Translations under genes and position numbers: made by a program
NCBI GenBank assembly: GCA_963758505.1
Contig: CAVWVJ010000002.1
Span: forward strand, 62,001 to 126,000
Length of the DNA stretch: 64,000 bases
Source: Korobacter sp963758505
GTDB taxonomy: Bacteria; Acidobacteriota; Terriglobia; Terriglobales; Acidobacteriaceae
Direction of reading: 5' to 3'
Shown here: one piece after another, positions 8,475 to 17,398 of the stretch
Layout of the letters: each line of letters starts with the position of its first letter
Numbering within the stretch: the stretch's first letter is position 1
Notes under the pieces: generated by a model
What the model saw: only the letters and a program-made list of their open reading frames with translations
Database searches by the model: none
What the model was told of the DNA's origin: nothing

Positions 8475-9674
8475 ATGGCGAATGTCAATAAGAAGAAGGG
8501 TGTGATTGGAATTCTTACCGGCGGCGGCGACGTCCCCGGATTGAATCCTGCAATTCGTGGCGTTACGTTCCGCGCATTGCGCGAGGGCTATGACGTCGTC
8601 GGCCTGCGTCGTGGCTGGGGCGGATTGGTCGATATCGTACGCGAGAAAGACTACGACAACAGCGAGAACTACGTACACCTCTCCGAAACGGTGGTAAACC
8701 GGGCGGCGCGTACCGGCGGCACCTTCCTGCATACGTCGCGTACGAATCCGAGCAGAGTTGCCAAGGACAAAGTGCCCGCCCACCTGCAGGGCACGTTCAA
8801 CGCGGAAAAGAATGACCTTACCCCAGAGGTCATGAAAAATCTCGAGTGGCTGGGTATCGATTACCTCATTCCGATCGGCGGAGACGACACGCTAAGCTAC
8901 GGCGTCCGGTTGTACCAGGAAGGTGTGAAGGTTGTCGCCATTCCGAAGACGATGGACAACGACGTCCCCGGTACGGACTACTGCATCGGTTTCAGCACCT
9001 GCGTGACTCGCACTATTCAGATGGTGAACAGCCTCCGTACTTCGGCCGGTTCCCATGAACGTTTTCTCGTGGTGGAAGTTTTCGGCCGCTATGCAGGCTT
9101 CACCGCGCTGCTTCCGACGATGGCCGGCGCTGCCAATCGCTGCGTGATCCCGGAATACAAGTTCAACATCGAGCAACTCGCAGAGCTGATGGCTTCCGAC
9201 CGTAAGCGCAATCCCAGCCGCTATTCCGTCGTGCTGATTTCCGAAGGAGCGATGTTTGAAGGCGGCGAGATGATCTTCCAAAGCGAGAGTACCGATGCCT
9301 TCGGCCACAAGAAACTCGGTGGTATTGGCGACCTGATTGCACAAAAGCTGACGGAACTGTCGCCCAAGTTCTGCGGTAAAAGCGTGAACTGCCTGACGCA
9401 GAAGTTGGGCTACCTGGTGCGGGGCGGCGATCCGGATGCAATCGATTCCATCGTACCGATGGCCTACGGCAATCTTGCGCTCGACCTGATCCTGAACAAG
9501 ATCCACGGCCGCCTGGTGGTGCTCAAGAACGGCCGGTACGACAACGTCCCGGTGGACGTGGTCACTTCTTCCAAGAAAGTCGTCCGCGTGAAGGAGCACT
9601 ACAACACCGAACGTCTGCGACCGCACTACGAGAGCTTCGAGATGAAGCCGCTGTTCATCATGACCGGCGAGTAA
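8475..9674 (+). CDS. pfp: 6-phosphofructokinase, probably PPi-dependent type
   Basis: A 399-residue phosphofructokinase, longer than the 320-residue E. coli enzyme. It makes fructose 1,6-bisphosphate in the cytoplasm. The nucleotide/PPi loop GILTGGGDVPGLN is at about 12-24 and the GGDDT motif at about 135-139. The catalytic PKTMDNDVPGTD segment is at about 157-168 and the MGR-like loop appears as VFGRYAGF. The residues that separate donor types are Asp in GGDD (Gly in ATP enzymes) and Lys in PKTMDND (Gly in E. coli PGTIDND); this combination is that of PPi-using enzymes, which work reversibly. A palindrome precedes the gene and a strong terminator follows. Confidence 0.93.
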   Translation: MANVNKKKGVIGILTGGGDVPGLNPAIRGVTFRALREGYDVVGLRRGWGGLVDIVREKDYDNSENYVHLSETVVNRAARTGGTFLHTSRTNPSRVAKDKVPAHLQGTFNAEKNDLTPEVMKNLEWLGIDYLIPIGGDDTLSYGVRLYQEGVKVVAIPKTMDNDVPGTDYCIGFSTCVTRTIQMVNSLRTSAGSHERFLVVEVFGRYAGFTALLPTMAGAANRCVIPEYKFNIEQLAELMASDRKRNPSRYSVVLISEGAMFEGGEMIFQSESTDAFGHKKLGGIGDLIAQKLTELSPKFCGKSVNCLTQKLGYLVRGGDPDAIDSIVPMAYGNLALDLILNKIHGRLVVLKNGRYDNVPVDVVTSSKKVVRVKEHYNTERLRPHYESFEMKPLFIMTGE

Positions 9675-9686
9675 CATGAGAACGGA

Positions 9687-9718
9687 AGCGGCAGAGGCGC
9701 AAGCTTCTGCCGCTTTTT
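9687..9718 (+). terminator. Rho-independent terminator after phosphofructokinase
   Basis: The stem AGCGGCAG/CTGCCGCT (9687-9694 with 9707-9714) is followed by five Ts, 12 bases after the stop codon. Confidence 0.85.
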
Positions 9719-9723
9719 GATTC

Positions 9724-12700
9724 CTACTCTTCGTTTCCCCGCATATCCACCTCCGCATCCGTGCCTCGTTCTCGCGCACTCAGCTCCGGCAGATTGGCTC
9801 CCTTCAGTTGCTGATTGAATTTCGGCAATTCCTCGTGCTGGAATTCCTGCCACTTCTGCTGCACCTTTGGCACGAGGGCGTGGATATCGGCGGCACCGCT
9901 CGTCATGGCCCCCGTCGGAGCTTCATCCGCATCCTCGATGAGCGTCATCAGAATCAACGCCGCGCCGCGAACGCCGCTCAAAGTTTCTTGAACGCCCCGT
10001 GGAGGCCCCTGTTCCTCTCCGCCGGCGATCGCGTCGAGTTTCTCACGGAAGGCTTTGACGTCTACGCCGGTTCCAGCTTTCTTCTCCAACCCATCGAGTT
10101 GTTCCCGCAAGGCATCGGCGTGATTGGCAGAATCGGAAAGTGAACGCGCGTCTTGATACAACTGCTTCGACGCTTCAAACTGCTGCGCAAGCCCCGCCAT
10201 GGGTGTTTTCACACGCGGATCCATCTGAACCTTCAGCGGCTGGGTATAACTTTTCCCGCTCACGGTGAGCACCACCGAGTACTGTCCCGGCTGTACCCAG
10301 GGAGAAGTTGGTGCCGGAGCGGTATTGTGCGGCACCGCAGCGATTGGGTACTCCGGCTTGATCCCGGCGATCGGGGCGAGGTGCATGTCCCAAAGGAAAC
10401 GATGGACGCCCGGAGTTGCCGCGAGCACTTGCGGCGGACGCACCCAGTAGGTTGGGATATCCAGCTTTGGATCGGGTGGCGGCGCCGGATCCTCGCTCGA
10501 GAAGCGGCGAACCGTCTTCCCGCCGGCATCTCGGATTTCCAGCGTGACCGGTCCGCTCACCGAAGAGGGCAGCATGTAATCGAGAATCGCTCCGTCCGGG
10601 GGATTCTCGGCCGCTGGTTCATCGGGCGGCAACGGCGTATCGGTATTGGTATCCCAGCGAACGCGCAAGGCGGTTTGGGGGGAGAAGAGCACAGCATCAT
10701 TGCCCGTCTTTCCCGTGACCTGGCGAAGGGCGGAGATGTCGTCGAGAATGTAGAAGCCACGGCCGTGGGTCGCAACGATCAGGTCGTCACCTTTCACTTC
10801 CAGGTCGCGCATCGAGCTCGCCGGTAGATTCAGGCGCAAGGATTGCCAGTGATCGCCATCATCCGTGGAGACATACACCGACTTCTCCGTACCGGCGAAG
10901 AGCAGGCCTTTCTGCTTGGGATCTTCGCGCACGGCATTCACATCCTCTCCGTCAGGAATGCCTTCGCGGACGTCCGCCCATGTCTTGCCACCGTCGCGAG
11001 TCCGCAGGATCTTCGGCTTCAGCACATCGAGACGCAAGGTGTTGATCGCGGCATAAGCCGTCTGCGGATCGAAGTGGCTTGCCTCGATGATCGATACCTT
11101 CTCGAACGGAGTGAGCGAATTGCCGGTGACGTCATTCCAGTGCGCACCACCATCGGTGGTCACGTGCAGCAGGCCATCGTCGGTTCCGGCCCATATGCGC
11201 TTGCTGTCGAGCGGCGAAATCGCCACCGCGTAGATCACGCCGCGCTGTTTCGGTTGGGCGGTCGGCTGATTGCTGAAGATTCCGACGTTGGCAGGAACCG
11301 GAAACGTCTTCCTCGTCAGGTCGGGGCTGGCTTGCGTCCAGTGCTTGCCGTAGTCCGTGGTCTTCCACAAGGTGTTCGCGGCAAAGTAGAGGAGGTGCGG
11401 ATTCTTCGGATCGAAAACAATCGGCTCGGTGCGCAGCACGCGATAGTCAGGCCCGCGCAGCGGCTTCGGTGAAATATCTTGGGCCTGGGTGGTGCGGCGG
11501 TCGTAGCGGGTGAGCTTACCCCCCACCACTATGTCAGCGTCGAGGGGATCGGGAACGGCGTAGCCATACTCTTCGGCGGCCACCGGGTGCCACTCGCGCA
11601 TGGTGATCTCCCCGTCGTTGCCGCGGCTGGAGACGCAGGCCGAACCGCTCTCCTGCTGGCCACCGCATACCCGGTAGGGAAAGGCGTTGTCGGTATTCAC
11701 GTGGTACATCTGCGCGGTGGACTGGTTATACCAGGAGCTCCAGCTCTCGCCGCCGTTGACGGTCACGATGGCCCCCTGGTCGCTGACCAGGCAGATGATC
11801 CGGCTGTCGTTGGGATTGATCCAGATGTTCTGGTAGTCATCCCCGCCAGGCGCGCCGCGGAAGCCGATCCACGTCTTGCCGGCATCTGTCGACTTCCACG
11901 TGACCGTGCTGGTCATGTAGAGCACGTCGGGGTTGCGCGGATCCGCCTTTGGCACCGGCAGGTCGCCGCCGCCGATGCGCCGCTCGGGACGGGGATCGTC
12001 GGTTACCTGGGCCCAGGTGTCGCCGGCATCGCGCGAGCCGTAGATATGGACCACGCCCTTGGTTGCGACGGAAGCGTAGAGACGGCTGGAATCGCTGGCG
12101 GCGATGGTGATGTAGGCCTGGATGATGCCGTCGGGCAAGCCGCCGCCCAGTTGCTTCCAGGTCTGGCCGCCGTCGGTGGACTTATAGAGGCCGCCGTTGG
12201 CGCCGTTCCATTGGCCGTTTTCCCAAGGGCCTTCGCGGCTCTCCCAAAGGCCTGCGTAGACGATGTCAGGGTTCGTGGGGTCGATCTCGACATCGGAGGC
12301 GCCGACGTTCTCATCCTTGTACAGAACCTTCTGGAAGGTCTGGCCACCGTCGGTCGAGCGGAAGATGCCGCGCTCGGGATTGGGACCATAAGGATGTCCG
12401 GCGACGGCGACGAGGAGCTTGTTGGGATCGCGAGGATCGACGGCGAGCGCGGGGATCTGCTGGCCATCGCGCAGGCCGAGATGCGTCCACGTCTTGCCGG
12501 CGTCGGTGGACTTGTAGATTCCGTCCCCGACGGAGAGATCGGGCCGATGCAGTCCTTCGCCGCTGGCGACGTAGAGGATGTTCGGATCAGAGGGCGCGAC
12601 GGCGACGGCTCCGATGGAGGCGGTGGGCTGATCGTCGAACAGGGGCTCCCAGGTGCGGCCGAAGTCGTTGGTACGCCAGATGCCGCCGTTGACGACGCCG

Positions 12701-12885
12701 ATGTAGAAGACGTTGGGCTGGCTGGGGACGCCGGAGACGCCGCGGGTGCGGCCTCCGCGGAGGGGCCCAATGTTGCGCCAGTGCCAGGCGTGCGAAAGGT
12801 CGGGAAGAGTTTGCTGGGCGATGAGGAGGGACGAGAGGAAACAGAAAGCGAGGAGAAGCGATAGCCGGCTACGAGAGAAAATCAA
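9724..12885 (-). CDS. Exported sortilin-type Asp-box propeller protein
   Basis: A protein of about 1053 residues with a signal peptide (ending LLIAQQ). The TTG at 12885 is chosen because GGAGG lies 5 bases upstream. At least eleven Asp-box (BNR) motifs of the form S/T-x-D-x-G-x-T-W can be read across residues about 60-740, for example KSTDAGKTWTH and RSTDGGQTFQK. They indicate two seven-to-ten-bladed beta-propellers like those of sortilin/VPS10. After these come an Ig-like segment, a proline-rich linker and a helical tail (about 930-1050). Proteins of this kind are common in acidobacteria, often annotated as glycosyl hydrolases, but no catalytic residues can be assigned. It probably acts in the periplasm or at the surface. 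Confidence 0.85.
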   Translation of the reverse strand: MIFSRSRLSLLLAFCFLSSLLIAQQTLPDLSHAWHWRNIGPLRGGRTRGVSGVPSQPNVFYIGVVNGGIWRTNDFGRTWEPLFDDQPTASIGAVAVAPSDPNILYVASGEGLHRPDLSVGDGIYKSTDAGKTWTHLGLRDGQQIPALAVDPRDPNKLLVAVAGHPYGPNPERGIFRSTDGGQTFQKVLYKDENVGASDVEIDPTNPDIVYAGLWESREGPWENGQWNGANGGLYKSTDGGQTWKQLGGGLPDGIIQAYITIAASDSSRLYASVATKGVVHIYGSRDAGDTWAQVTDDPRPERRIGGGDLPVPKADPRNPDVLYMTSTVTWKSTDAGKTWIGFRGAPGGDDYQNIWINPNDSRIICLVSDQGAIVTVNGGESWSSWYNQSTAQMYHVNTDNAFPYRVCGGQQESGSACVSSRGNDGEITMREWHPVAAEEYGYAVPDPLDADIVVGGKLTRYDRRTTQAQDISPKPLRGPDYRVLRTEPIVFDPKNPHLLYFAANTLWKTTDYGKHWTQASPDLTRKTFPVPANVGIFSNQPTAQPKQRGVIYAVAISPLDSKRIWAGTDDGLLHVTTDGGAHWNDVTGNSLTPFEKVSIIEASHFDPQTAYAAINTLRLDVLKPKILRTRDGGKTWADVREGIPDGEDVNAVREDPKQKGLLFAGTEKSVYVSTDDGDHWQSLRLNLPASSMRDLEVKGDDLIVATHGRGFYILDDISALRQVTGKTGNDAVLFSPQTALRVRWDTNTDTPLPPDEPAAENPPDGAILDYMLPSSVSGPVTLEIRDAGGKTVRRFSSEDPAPPPDPKLDIPTYWVRPPQVLAATPGVHRFLWDMHLAPIAGIKPEYPIAAVPHNTAPAPTSPWVQPGQYSVVLTVSGKSYTQPLKVQMDPRVKTPMAGLAQQFEASKQLYQDARSLSDSANHADALREQLDGLEKKAGTGVDVKAFREKLDAIAGGEEQGPPRGVQETLSGVRGAALILMTLIEDADEAPTGAMTSGAADIHALVPKVQQKWQEFQHEELPKFNQQLKGANLPELSARERGTDAEVDMRGNEE

Positions 12886-13459
12886 TGCATCCTCCAAAAC
12901 GAGCGAGCATATCGCATTGGGAGCATGCGCAACAAATCAGGAGCTGACGAACGCGCTGCTGAACAAAAGGTAAGTCCGCTCCGAAGCCGGATAGTTGACC
13001 GGGCTCTCCGGTCGCCATGACAAGAGGCGAGGGTATTTATTCAAAGGTACTGAGTACCCCCCTCCCCCCTGCATTCCTGTTTTCAGCAGCTTAGGCTGTG
13101 GAAAATGCGCAAAATATTCCGCGCAAAGGGGTTAGAGGCAAAATATGCCGGACAAAGGGGTTAGCCTCATTTCCTTCGCATTATCGGACATTGTTCCGAA
13201 GCCGGGTGATTATGGATTGGTAAAGAGCCTGGAACGATCGGGAGAGTATCCCACGAGAACAGGTTATGTGGATGCTGTCACCATGTCTGTGATCCATGCA
13301 CAGGCGGAGCGTGACCAGGAAAGGGGCCGAAGAGCACAACGATCGCCAGGTCAGCGGACTGGCAATCCTCCAGGGGTGCGGATAAGCTAGAACGCTCCAG
13401 ACGCATACGGGGATCGAATTCAGGGCAAATCTGGGACGCGTCGCAGGTTCCGAAAAAGC
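12886..13459. other. Gene-free stretch holding a dispersed repeat
   Basis: About 570 bases between the divergent propeller-protein gene and the PsiE-like gene. It contains the composite repeat described at 13054-13164. The short open frame at 13145-13390 begins inside that repeat, has no ribosome site and low-complexity charged content, so it is not called as a gene. No convincing promoter was picked out. Confidence 0.6.
13054..13164 (+). repeat. Dispersed intergenic repeat, full copy with two direct units
   Basis: A composite element. It has a C/T run (13056-13069), then the block TTTTCAGCAGCTTAGGCT (13080-13097), then two direct 27-base units at 13109-13135 and 13138-13164. The units match at 24 of 27 positions; each starts GCAAAATAT and ends AAAGGGGTTAG. 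A degenerate copy of the same layout lies at 48622-48717, and an inverted copy of its left part at 1149-1190. It has no coding potential. Confidence 0.75.
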
Positions 13460-13945
13460 ATGCCTGAAGATCAAAAACTCGGGGAAAATGTGCGCCAGCG
13501 AATCCTGCAGGGCTTGTCCGTGTCAGAGGACATTGTTTACGCCGGGATTGGGCTTCTTCTGGTTGCGTCTGCGCTGGCTTTGCTGCTTTCTGGATTCAAG
13601 ACCTTCGCAAAAGCGATCTTTTCGCACGCATTGGGCGGTCAATTTGTTGGGTTGCTCGATCAAGTCCTGCTAATCCTGCTGGTAATTGAGCTGCTGTATA
13701 CGGTGCAAGTGTCCTTCCGAGAGCACGGACTGGTGGCGGAGCCCTTCATGGTGGTAGCGCTCATTGCGGTCATTCGGCGAATCCTGGTTGCGACCGCGGA
13801 GATGACGCATCTGCCGGATGCCACCGATGCTGTTTTTCGTCGTTCCATCCTTGAATTGGGACTGCTCTCGGTGATGGTGGTCGTCCTGGTGGGCTCGTTG
13901 ATTGCTTTACAGAGACAGGACAAGCCGGCCAAGAGCGATCGCTGA
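13460..13945 (+). CDS. PsiE-like four-helix membrane protein
   Basis: A 161-residue inner-membrane protein with four hydrophobic segments (about 26-45, 66-83, 97-110 and 130-150). It resembles the phosphate-starvation-inducible PsiE family (PF06146) in length, helix spacing, and the conserved positions AEPFMVVALIAVIRRILV and ELGLLSVMVVVL. The biochemical role of the family is not established. The C-terminal 12 residues are charged and cytoplasmic. The stop codon touches the first unit of the downstream tandem repeat array. Confidence 0.82.
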   Translation: MPEDQKLGENVRQRILQGLSVSEDIVYAGIGLLLVASALALLLSGFKTFAKAIFSHALGGQFVGLLDQVLLILLVIELLYTVQVSFREHGLVAEPFMVVALIAVIRRILVATAEMTHLPDATDAVFRRSILELGLLSVMVVVLVGSLIALQRQDKPAKSDR

Positions 13946-14520
13946 ACAGCAGATCCTTACGTCGGGCTGACGCCCTCCTCTGGATGACAACAAGAGAGAG
14001 AGAAAGAGGTGGAACGGAGCGAGTTGTGGGCTGACCGCGGGGCGGTTTGCAGGGGCTGAAGCCCTGTTCCAGGGCCGACGAGCGGCACGACTGAAGTCGT
14101 GCCCTGATACAAACTATCGTTCCCGGAGCGAATTCGTGGCTTCACGAAATTCTGCTGCGGGCGCTGAACAGCAGATCCTTACGTCGGGCTGACGCCCTCC
14201 TCTGGATGACAACAAGAGAGAGAGGTGTGGAACGGAGCGAGTTGTGGGCTGACCGCGGGGCGGTTTGCAGGGGCTGAAGCCCTGTTGCAGGGGCGACGAG
14301 CGGCACGACTGAAGTCGTGCCCTGATACAAACTATCGTTCCCTGAGCGAATTCGTGGCTTCACGAAATTCTGCTGCGGGCGGTGAAACAGCAGATCCTTA
14401 CGTCGGGCTGACGCCCTCCTCTGGATGACAACAAGAGAGAGAGGTGTGGAACGGAGCGAGTTGTGGGGCTAAAGCCCTGTTTATTTCTTAGAGATTACGG
14501 CACGATTGAAGTTGTGCCCC
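13941..14520 (+). repeat. Tandem array of a 222-bp intergenic repeat (about 2.6 copies)
   Basis: Three units begin at 13941, 14163 and about 14382, the first two 222 bases apart. Each contains, in order, a CAGCAGATCCTTACGTCGGG block, a CCTCCTCTGGATGACAAC block, an AGAGAGAG run, a palindrome around GGGCTGAAGCCC, and the near-perfect palindrome GGCACGACTGAAGTCGTGCC followed by CTGATACAAAC. The third unit is shortened and its last palindrome is decayed. Parts recur singly at 22630-22696, 49310-49370 and 52566-52628. Open frames reading through the units in reverse are repeat translations, not genes. Confidence 0.9.
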
Positions 14521-14523
14521 TTC

Positions 14524-15336
14524 ATGAAACGGATGACGATCCAACCCAAAAAAGACCCTTCTTTGCCACTCATCGATTTTCAGCGGATCACGGTAGTACG
14601 GGACGCTACGGTCGCGCTGGATGCACTCGACCTGCGCATCTCCGCGGGTGAAAACGTCGCGATTATCGGACCCAACGGATCCGGGAAATCGACTCTCCTG
14701 AAGACGATCACACGCGAGCTGTATCCGATCTATCGCGATGGATCGAGCGCACGGATCCTTGGACGCGAGCAGTGGGATGTGGCGGAGCTTCGCGAACACC
14801 TGGGCGTGGTCTCGAACGATCTTTTTGCGAAGAGCGAACGCAATCCACGCGGGCTGGAGGTGGTAGTCTCCGGCTTTTACAGCAGCTTCGGCTTGTGGCC
14901 GCATCACCAGCCGACGCAGGAGTTGATCGAACGTTCGCACACTGCGATGCGGCAGATGGGCGTGCAGCACCTGGCGGAGCGGCGCTTCGGCGAGATGTCG
15001 TCCGGCGAACGAAAGCGGGTGCTGATCAGCCGCGCGCTGGTCCACGATCCGGAGACACTGATCCTCGATGAGCCCAGCGACAGCCTCGATCTTGCCATGC
15101 TGAAAGATTTGCAGGCGCGCTTGCGAACCCTGGCGCAGGGTGGAACGGGAATCGTCCTGGTGACGCATCACCTGCACGAGATCATCCCTGAAATTACTCG
15201 CGTCGTGTTGTTGAAGAAGGGCCGGGTGTTTCGCGATGGAGCGAAAGCGCAGGTCCTCACTCGCGAAATTCTCTCCGCGCTCTACGAGATCGATGTAGAG
15301 CCGATCGAGCGCGACGGGTTTTACCAATACTGGTAA
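14524..15336 (+). CDS. Lone ABC-type ATPase (ModF/YlmA-like)
   Basis: A protein of about 270 residues with one complete ABC domain: Walker A GPNGSGKSTLLK, signature MSSGERKRVLISRA (a variant of LSGGQ), Walker B ETLILDEPSDSLD and the switch histidine in VTHHLHEI. The degenerate signature and HHLHEI resemble ATPases such as ModF/YlmA, which are encoded without membrane partners. No permease is adjacent, so transport is doubtful and a regulatory or soluble role is possible. The first ATG at 14524 lies four bases after a decayed repeat palindrome and has no clear ribosome site, so ATG 14533 is an alternative start. Confidence 0.88.
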   Translation: MKRMTIQPKKDPSLPLIDFQRITVVRDATVALDALDLRISAGENVAIIGPNGSGKSTLLKTITRELYPIYRDGSSARILGREQWDVAELREHLGVVSNDLFAKSERNPRGLEVVVSGFYSSFGLWPHHQPTQELIERSHTAMRQMGVQHLAERRFGEMSSGERKRVLISRALVHDPETLILDEPSDSLDLAMLKDLQARLRTLAQGGTGIVLVTHHLHEIIPEITRVVLLKKGRVFRDGAKAQVLTREILSALYEIDVEPIERDGFYQYW

Positions 15337-15339
15337 GTG

Positions 15340-16425
15340 TCAGCGGTGCGGCGTATCGGAATTTCCGATGAAGCACTCGTGTACCAGCGGAGCGCCGAAA
15401 CGCTTGACGACGTCAGGCGCGATGGCGGATTCCTTGAGCTCCTTGAATTTGAAATCGATGGAGCCGTCGTCGTGGGCGGTGGCGAGCAGGTAGCCGTAGA
15501 CGTCCGTCTTGGCCTCGGCGGCTTTGTGCGCGTCCTCGGGAAGCTTGTAGCGGTGCGCCCCGGCGGTGCCGACGATCCATCCCGGCAGCACGCCGCCGTG
15601 GGACTTCCAATAGTCGCTGTCGAAGATACCCTTCATGTAGAAGTGCGAGTGGCTGGCCAGCACGTAGACGTGCTTCTTTGACTGATTGTGAAAGTCGAGC
15701 AGGTCGGTATAGACACGGTCGCCGCTGGCTTCGCCCACCTTCCAGTTATTCATGCTGTGGCCGGCGGCAAGACTGTTCGGGAGTGCGGCGTGCATGCCGA
15801 CGACCACGGCTTTGGTCGCGCTGTCCTGCTTATCGGCAGACAGGACTTTTTCGAGCCAGGTTACCTGGCCGGGATCGAACTCGTCGGCGGTGGCGTTGTC
15901 GAGATAAATGAAGTCAATTCCCTGCTGATGCCAGTGGTAGTAGGTCTTCACCGTGGTGTCGTTCGGGTCATCGTGCTGGCGCTGCGCATGGATCGGCGGT
16001 GCATCGAGCCACTTGGTAAAAGTCTCGACGAACTCGGCACGGGTCTTGGGAGCGATGGTTTCGTGGTTGCCGATGCCGACATAGAAAGGCATGTCGCCGA
16101 AGAGAGAAAGCTGGTTATCGATCGCATCTTGCCAGGCCGTCTTCTGGTAGTCGGCGAGCACGCCGACACGCGGGCCGGTGGCACGGTTGGCGATGTCTTC
16201 ATCGATACCGAAGATGGCGCGGAAATCCCCGAGGTGCCAGTAGAACTGGGCATCGTCCTTCCTGGCGCCGGCCGCAATGGCGGTCATGACGATGTCGCCG
16301 CAGTTGCGGGAGTCCCCGGAGACGACGAAATTCCAGGTGGAGGAATTGGCGGGAGATTGCTGCGCGTGGGAGAACGACGCGCCCAGCAATACCGCAGTCG
16401 CAAGAGTCAACAATGCACTTCGCAT
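15340..16425 (-). CDS. Exported metallophosphoesterase
   Basis: A 361-residue protein with a signal peptide (MRSALLTLATAVLLGASFSHAQQ). The ATG at 16425 follows a strong AGGAAGG ribosome site. Calcineurin-like metal motifs are spread along the chain: GDSRNCGD, WHLGDFR, GIGNHE, VVGMHAALP and LASHSHFYM. These correspond to the D-x-H/GD/GNH/H/GH-x-H scheme, with the first motif as D-S-R. A dinuclear-metal hydrolase in the periplasm is expected; the substrate is unknown. Its stop converges on the ABC ATPase gene, 3 bases apart. Confidence 0.88.
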   Translation of the reverse strand: MRSALLTLATAVLLGASFSHAQQSPANSSTWNFVVSGDSRNCGDIVMTAIAAGARKDDAQFYWHLGDFRAIFGIDEDIANRATGPRVGVLADYQKTAWQDAIDNQLSLFGDMPFYVGIGNHETIAPKTRAEFVETFTKWLDAPPIHAQRQHDDPNDTTVKTYYHWHQQGIDFIYLDNATADEFDPGQVTWLEKVLSADKQDSATKAVVVGMHAALPNSLAAGHSMNNWKVGEASGDRVYTDLLDFHNQSKKHVYVLASHSHFYMKGIFDSDYWKSHGGVLPGWIVGTAGAHRYKLPEDAHKAAEAKTDVYGYLLATAHDDGSIDFKFKELKESAIAPDVVKRFGAPLVHECFIGNSDTPHR

Positions 16426-16520
16426 CGCACCTTCCTTCCTCGGCATTCTATTCGATGCGAGCGAGCTCTGAATCCACTCCGGCACTTTGCAAATACGGGC
16501 CGTGACCGTAGAACTGGGAT

Positions 16521-17099
16521 ATGGCTCGGGCAGATCGCATTCTTCGGCATGAATTCCTGGTGGGCAAAGCGGTGGAGTGGTTGCGGTATCAATACCGGTG
16601 CGGGATCATCCTCTCGGAACAATCCTGCGCGACGGGAGAGATTCCCGACGCGATCGGATGGAAGGGGCAATGCCGTTCCGTGGTAGTGGAGTGCAAAGTC
16701 AGCCGCGGCGATTTTCTCGCCGATGCTCGCAAGGATTTTCGATTGCGCCCGGACGAAGGCTTGGGATGCGAGAGGATTTACATGGCTCCCGAAGGCTTGA
16801 TCGCCCCCGCGGAATTGCCGCAGCATTGGGGACTGCTGGAATACGGAAGGAAAACGGTGCGCCTGGCGGTGAAACCGGCGCGCCGCGACCTGCGTACCCC
16901 GGCAGGGCTGATGAAGGAGATGAATCTTCTGCTGGCGAGCATGCGGCGGGTGGAAGTGCGTATCGAGCCCCAGACCATCACGGAATTCCTGAAGTGGAAG
17001 AACCGCATGCTGGAATACAACGGAGGTTCCCTTCCCAGTGGACTGGTAAGCGACTCCGCCGAAGGCAACGTGCACCTGGATCCGACGCCGGAGTGCTAA
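16521..17099 (+). CDS. MmcB-like PD-(D/E)XK nuclease-fold protein
   Basis: A 192-residue cytoplasmic protein. The segment IPDAIGW (Asp43) followed by VVVECKVSRGDFLAD (Glu57, Lys59) gives the D...ExK signature of PD-(D/E)XK nucleases. It is close to the VEVKxSRxDFxxD sequence of MmcB-family DNA-repair proteins. A basic segment (AVKPARRDLR) and a helical C-terminus follow. A role in DNA metabolism is likely, but activity is untested and the exact family is an inference. It starts at ATG 16521, with a weak ribosome site, divergent from the metallophosphoesterase gene. Confidence 0.75.
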   Translation: MARADRILRHEFLVGKAVEWLRYQYRCGIILSEQSCATGEIPDAIGWKGQCRSVVVECKVSRGDFLADARKDFRLRPDEGLGCERIYMAPEGLIAPAELPQHWGLLEYGRKTVRLAVKPARRDLRTPAGLMKEMNLLLASMRRVEVRIEPQTITEFLKWKNRMLEYNGGSLPSGLVSDSAEGNVHLDPTPEC

Positions 17100-17398
17100 G
17101 TGCGGCAGTTTGACGGATTACGTTGGTACAGCGACTCTGGGCAGCAAATCGCATCGTGCACCCGGCGACACCGCGACATCCTGTTTCGGCTGATACCTAA
17201 GTGCCAGCTTATGCAGAGGTTAGAATCCGGATTTCCCCCCTTGGGAGGGTTGTCCGAAGATCGACGCAGGGTTGGCGGTATTGACCGGAACGGGGCAGGC
17301 CGACAGGAAGAACTCGACAACAGCTCTGGATGGGTTAAACTTTGTATACCTCGAAGTTGTAGTCCCTCTCCCTCCAGGAATTCCGGAGGAAAGTTTCC
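17100..17398. other. Leader/intergenic region upstream of the pilin gene
   Basis: About 300 bases without a gene. A strong ribosome site (GGAGGA, 17385-17390) is present just before the GTG start of the pilin. A possible -10 region (TATACC) lies near 17345. I could not find a convincing sigma-54 -24/-12 element, which controls pilin genes in many bacteria. Confidence 0.45.

Noticed and set aside
11479..12864. Plus-strand open frame opposite the propeller gene
   Set aside because: Antisense to eight Asp-box motifs. The product is Gly/Val/Asp-rich with no recognisable feature.
13145..13390. 81-codon open frame beginning in the dispersed repeat
   Set aside because: Starts inside the second direct unit, has no ribosome site, and no homology could be recognised.
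12886..13459. CRISPR array from the two direct 27-base units
   Set aside because: Only two units with a 2-base gap and no spacers; not a CRISPR.
13957..14428. Small open frames in the 222-bp repeat array
   Set aside because: They translate the repeat units themselves; two nearly identical peptides arise only because the DNA is repeated.
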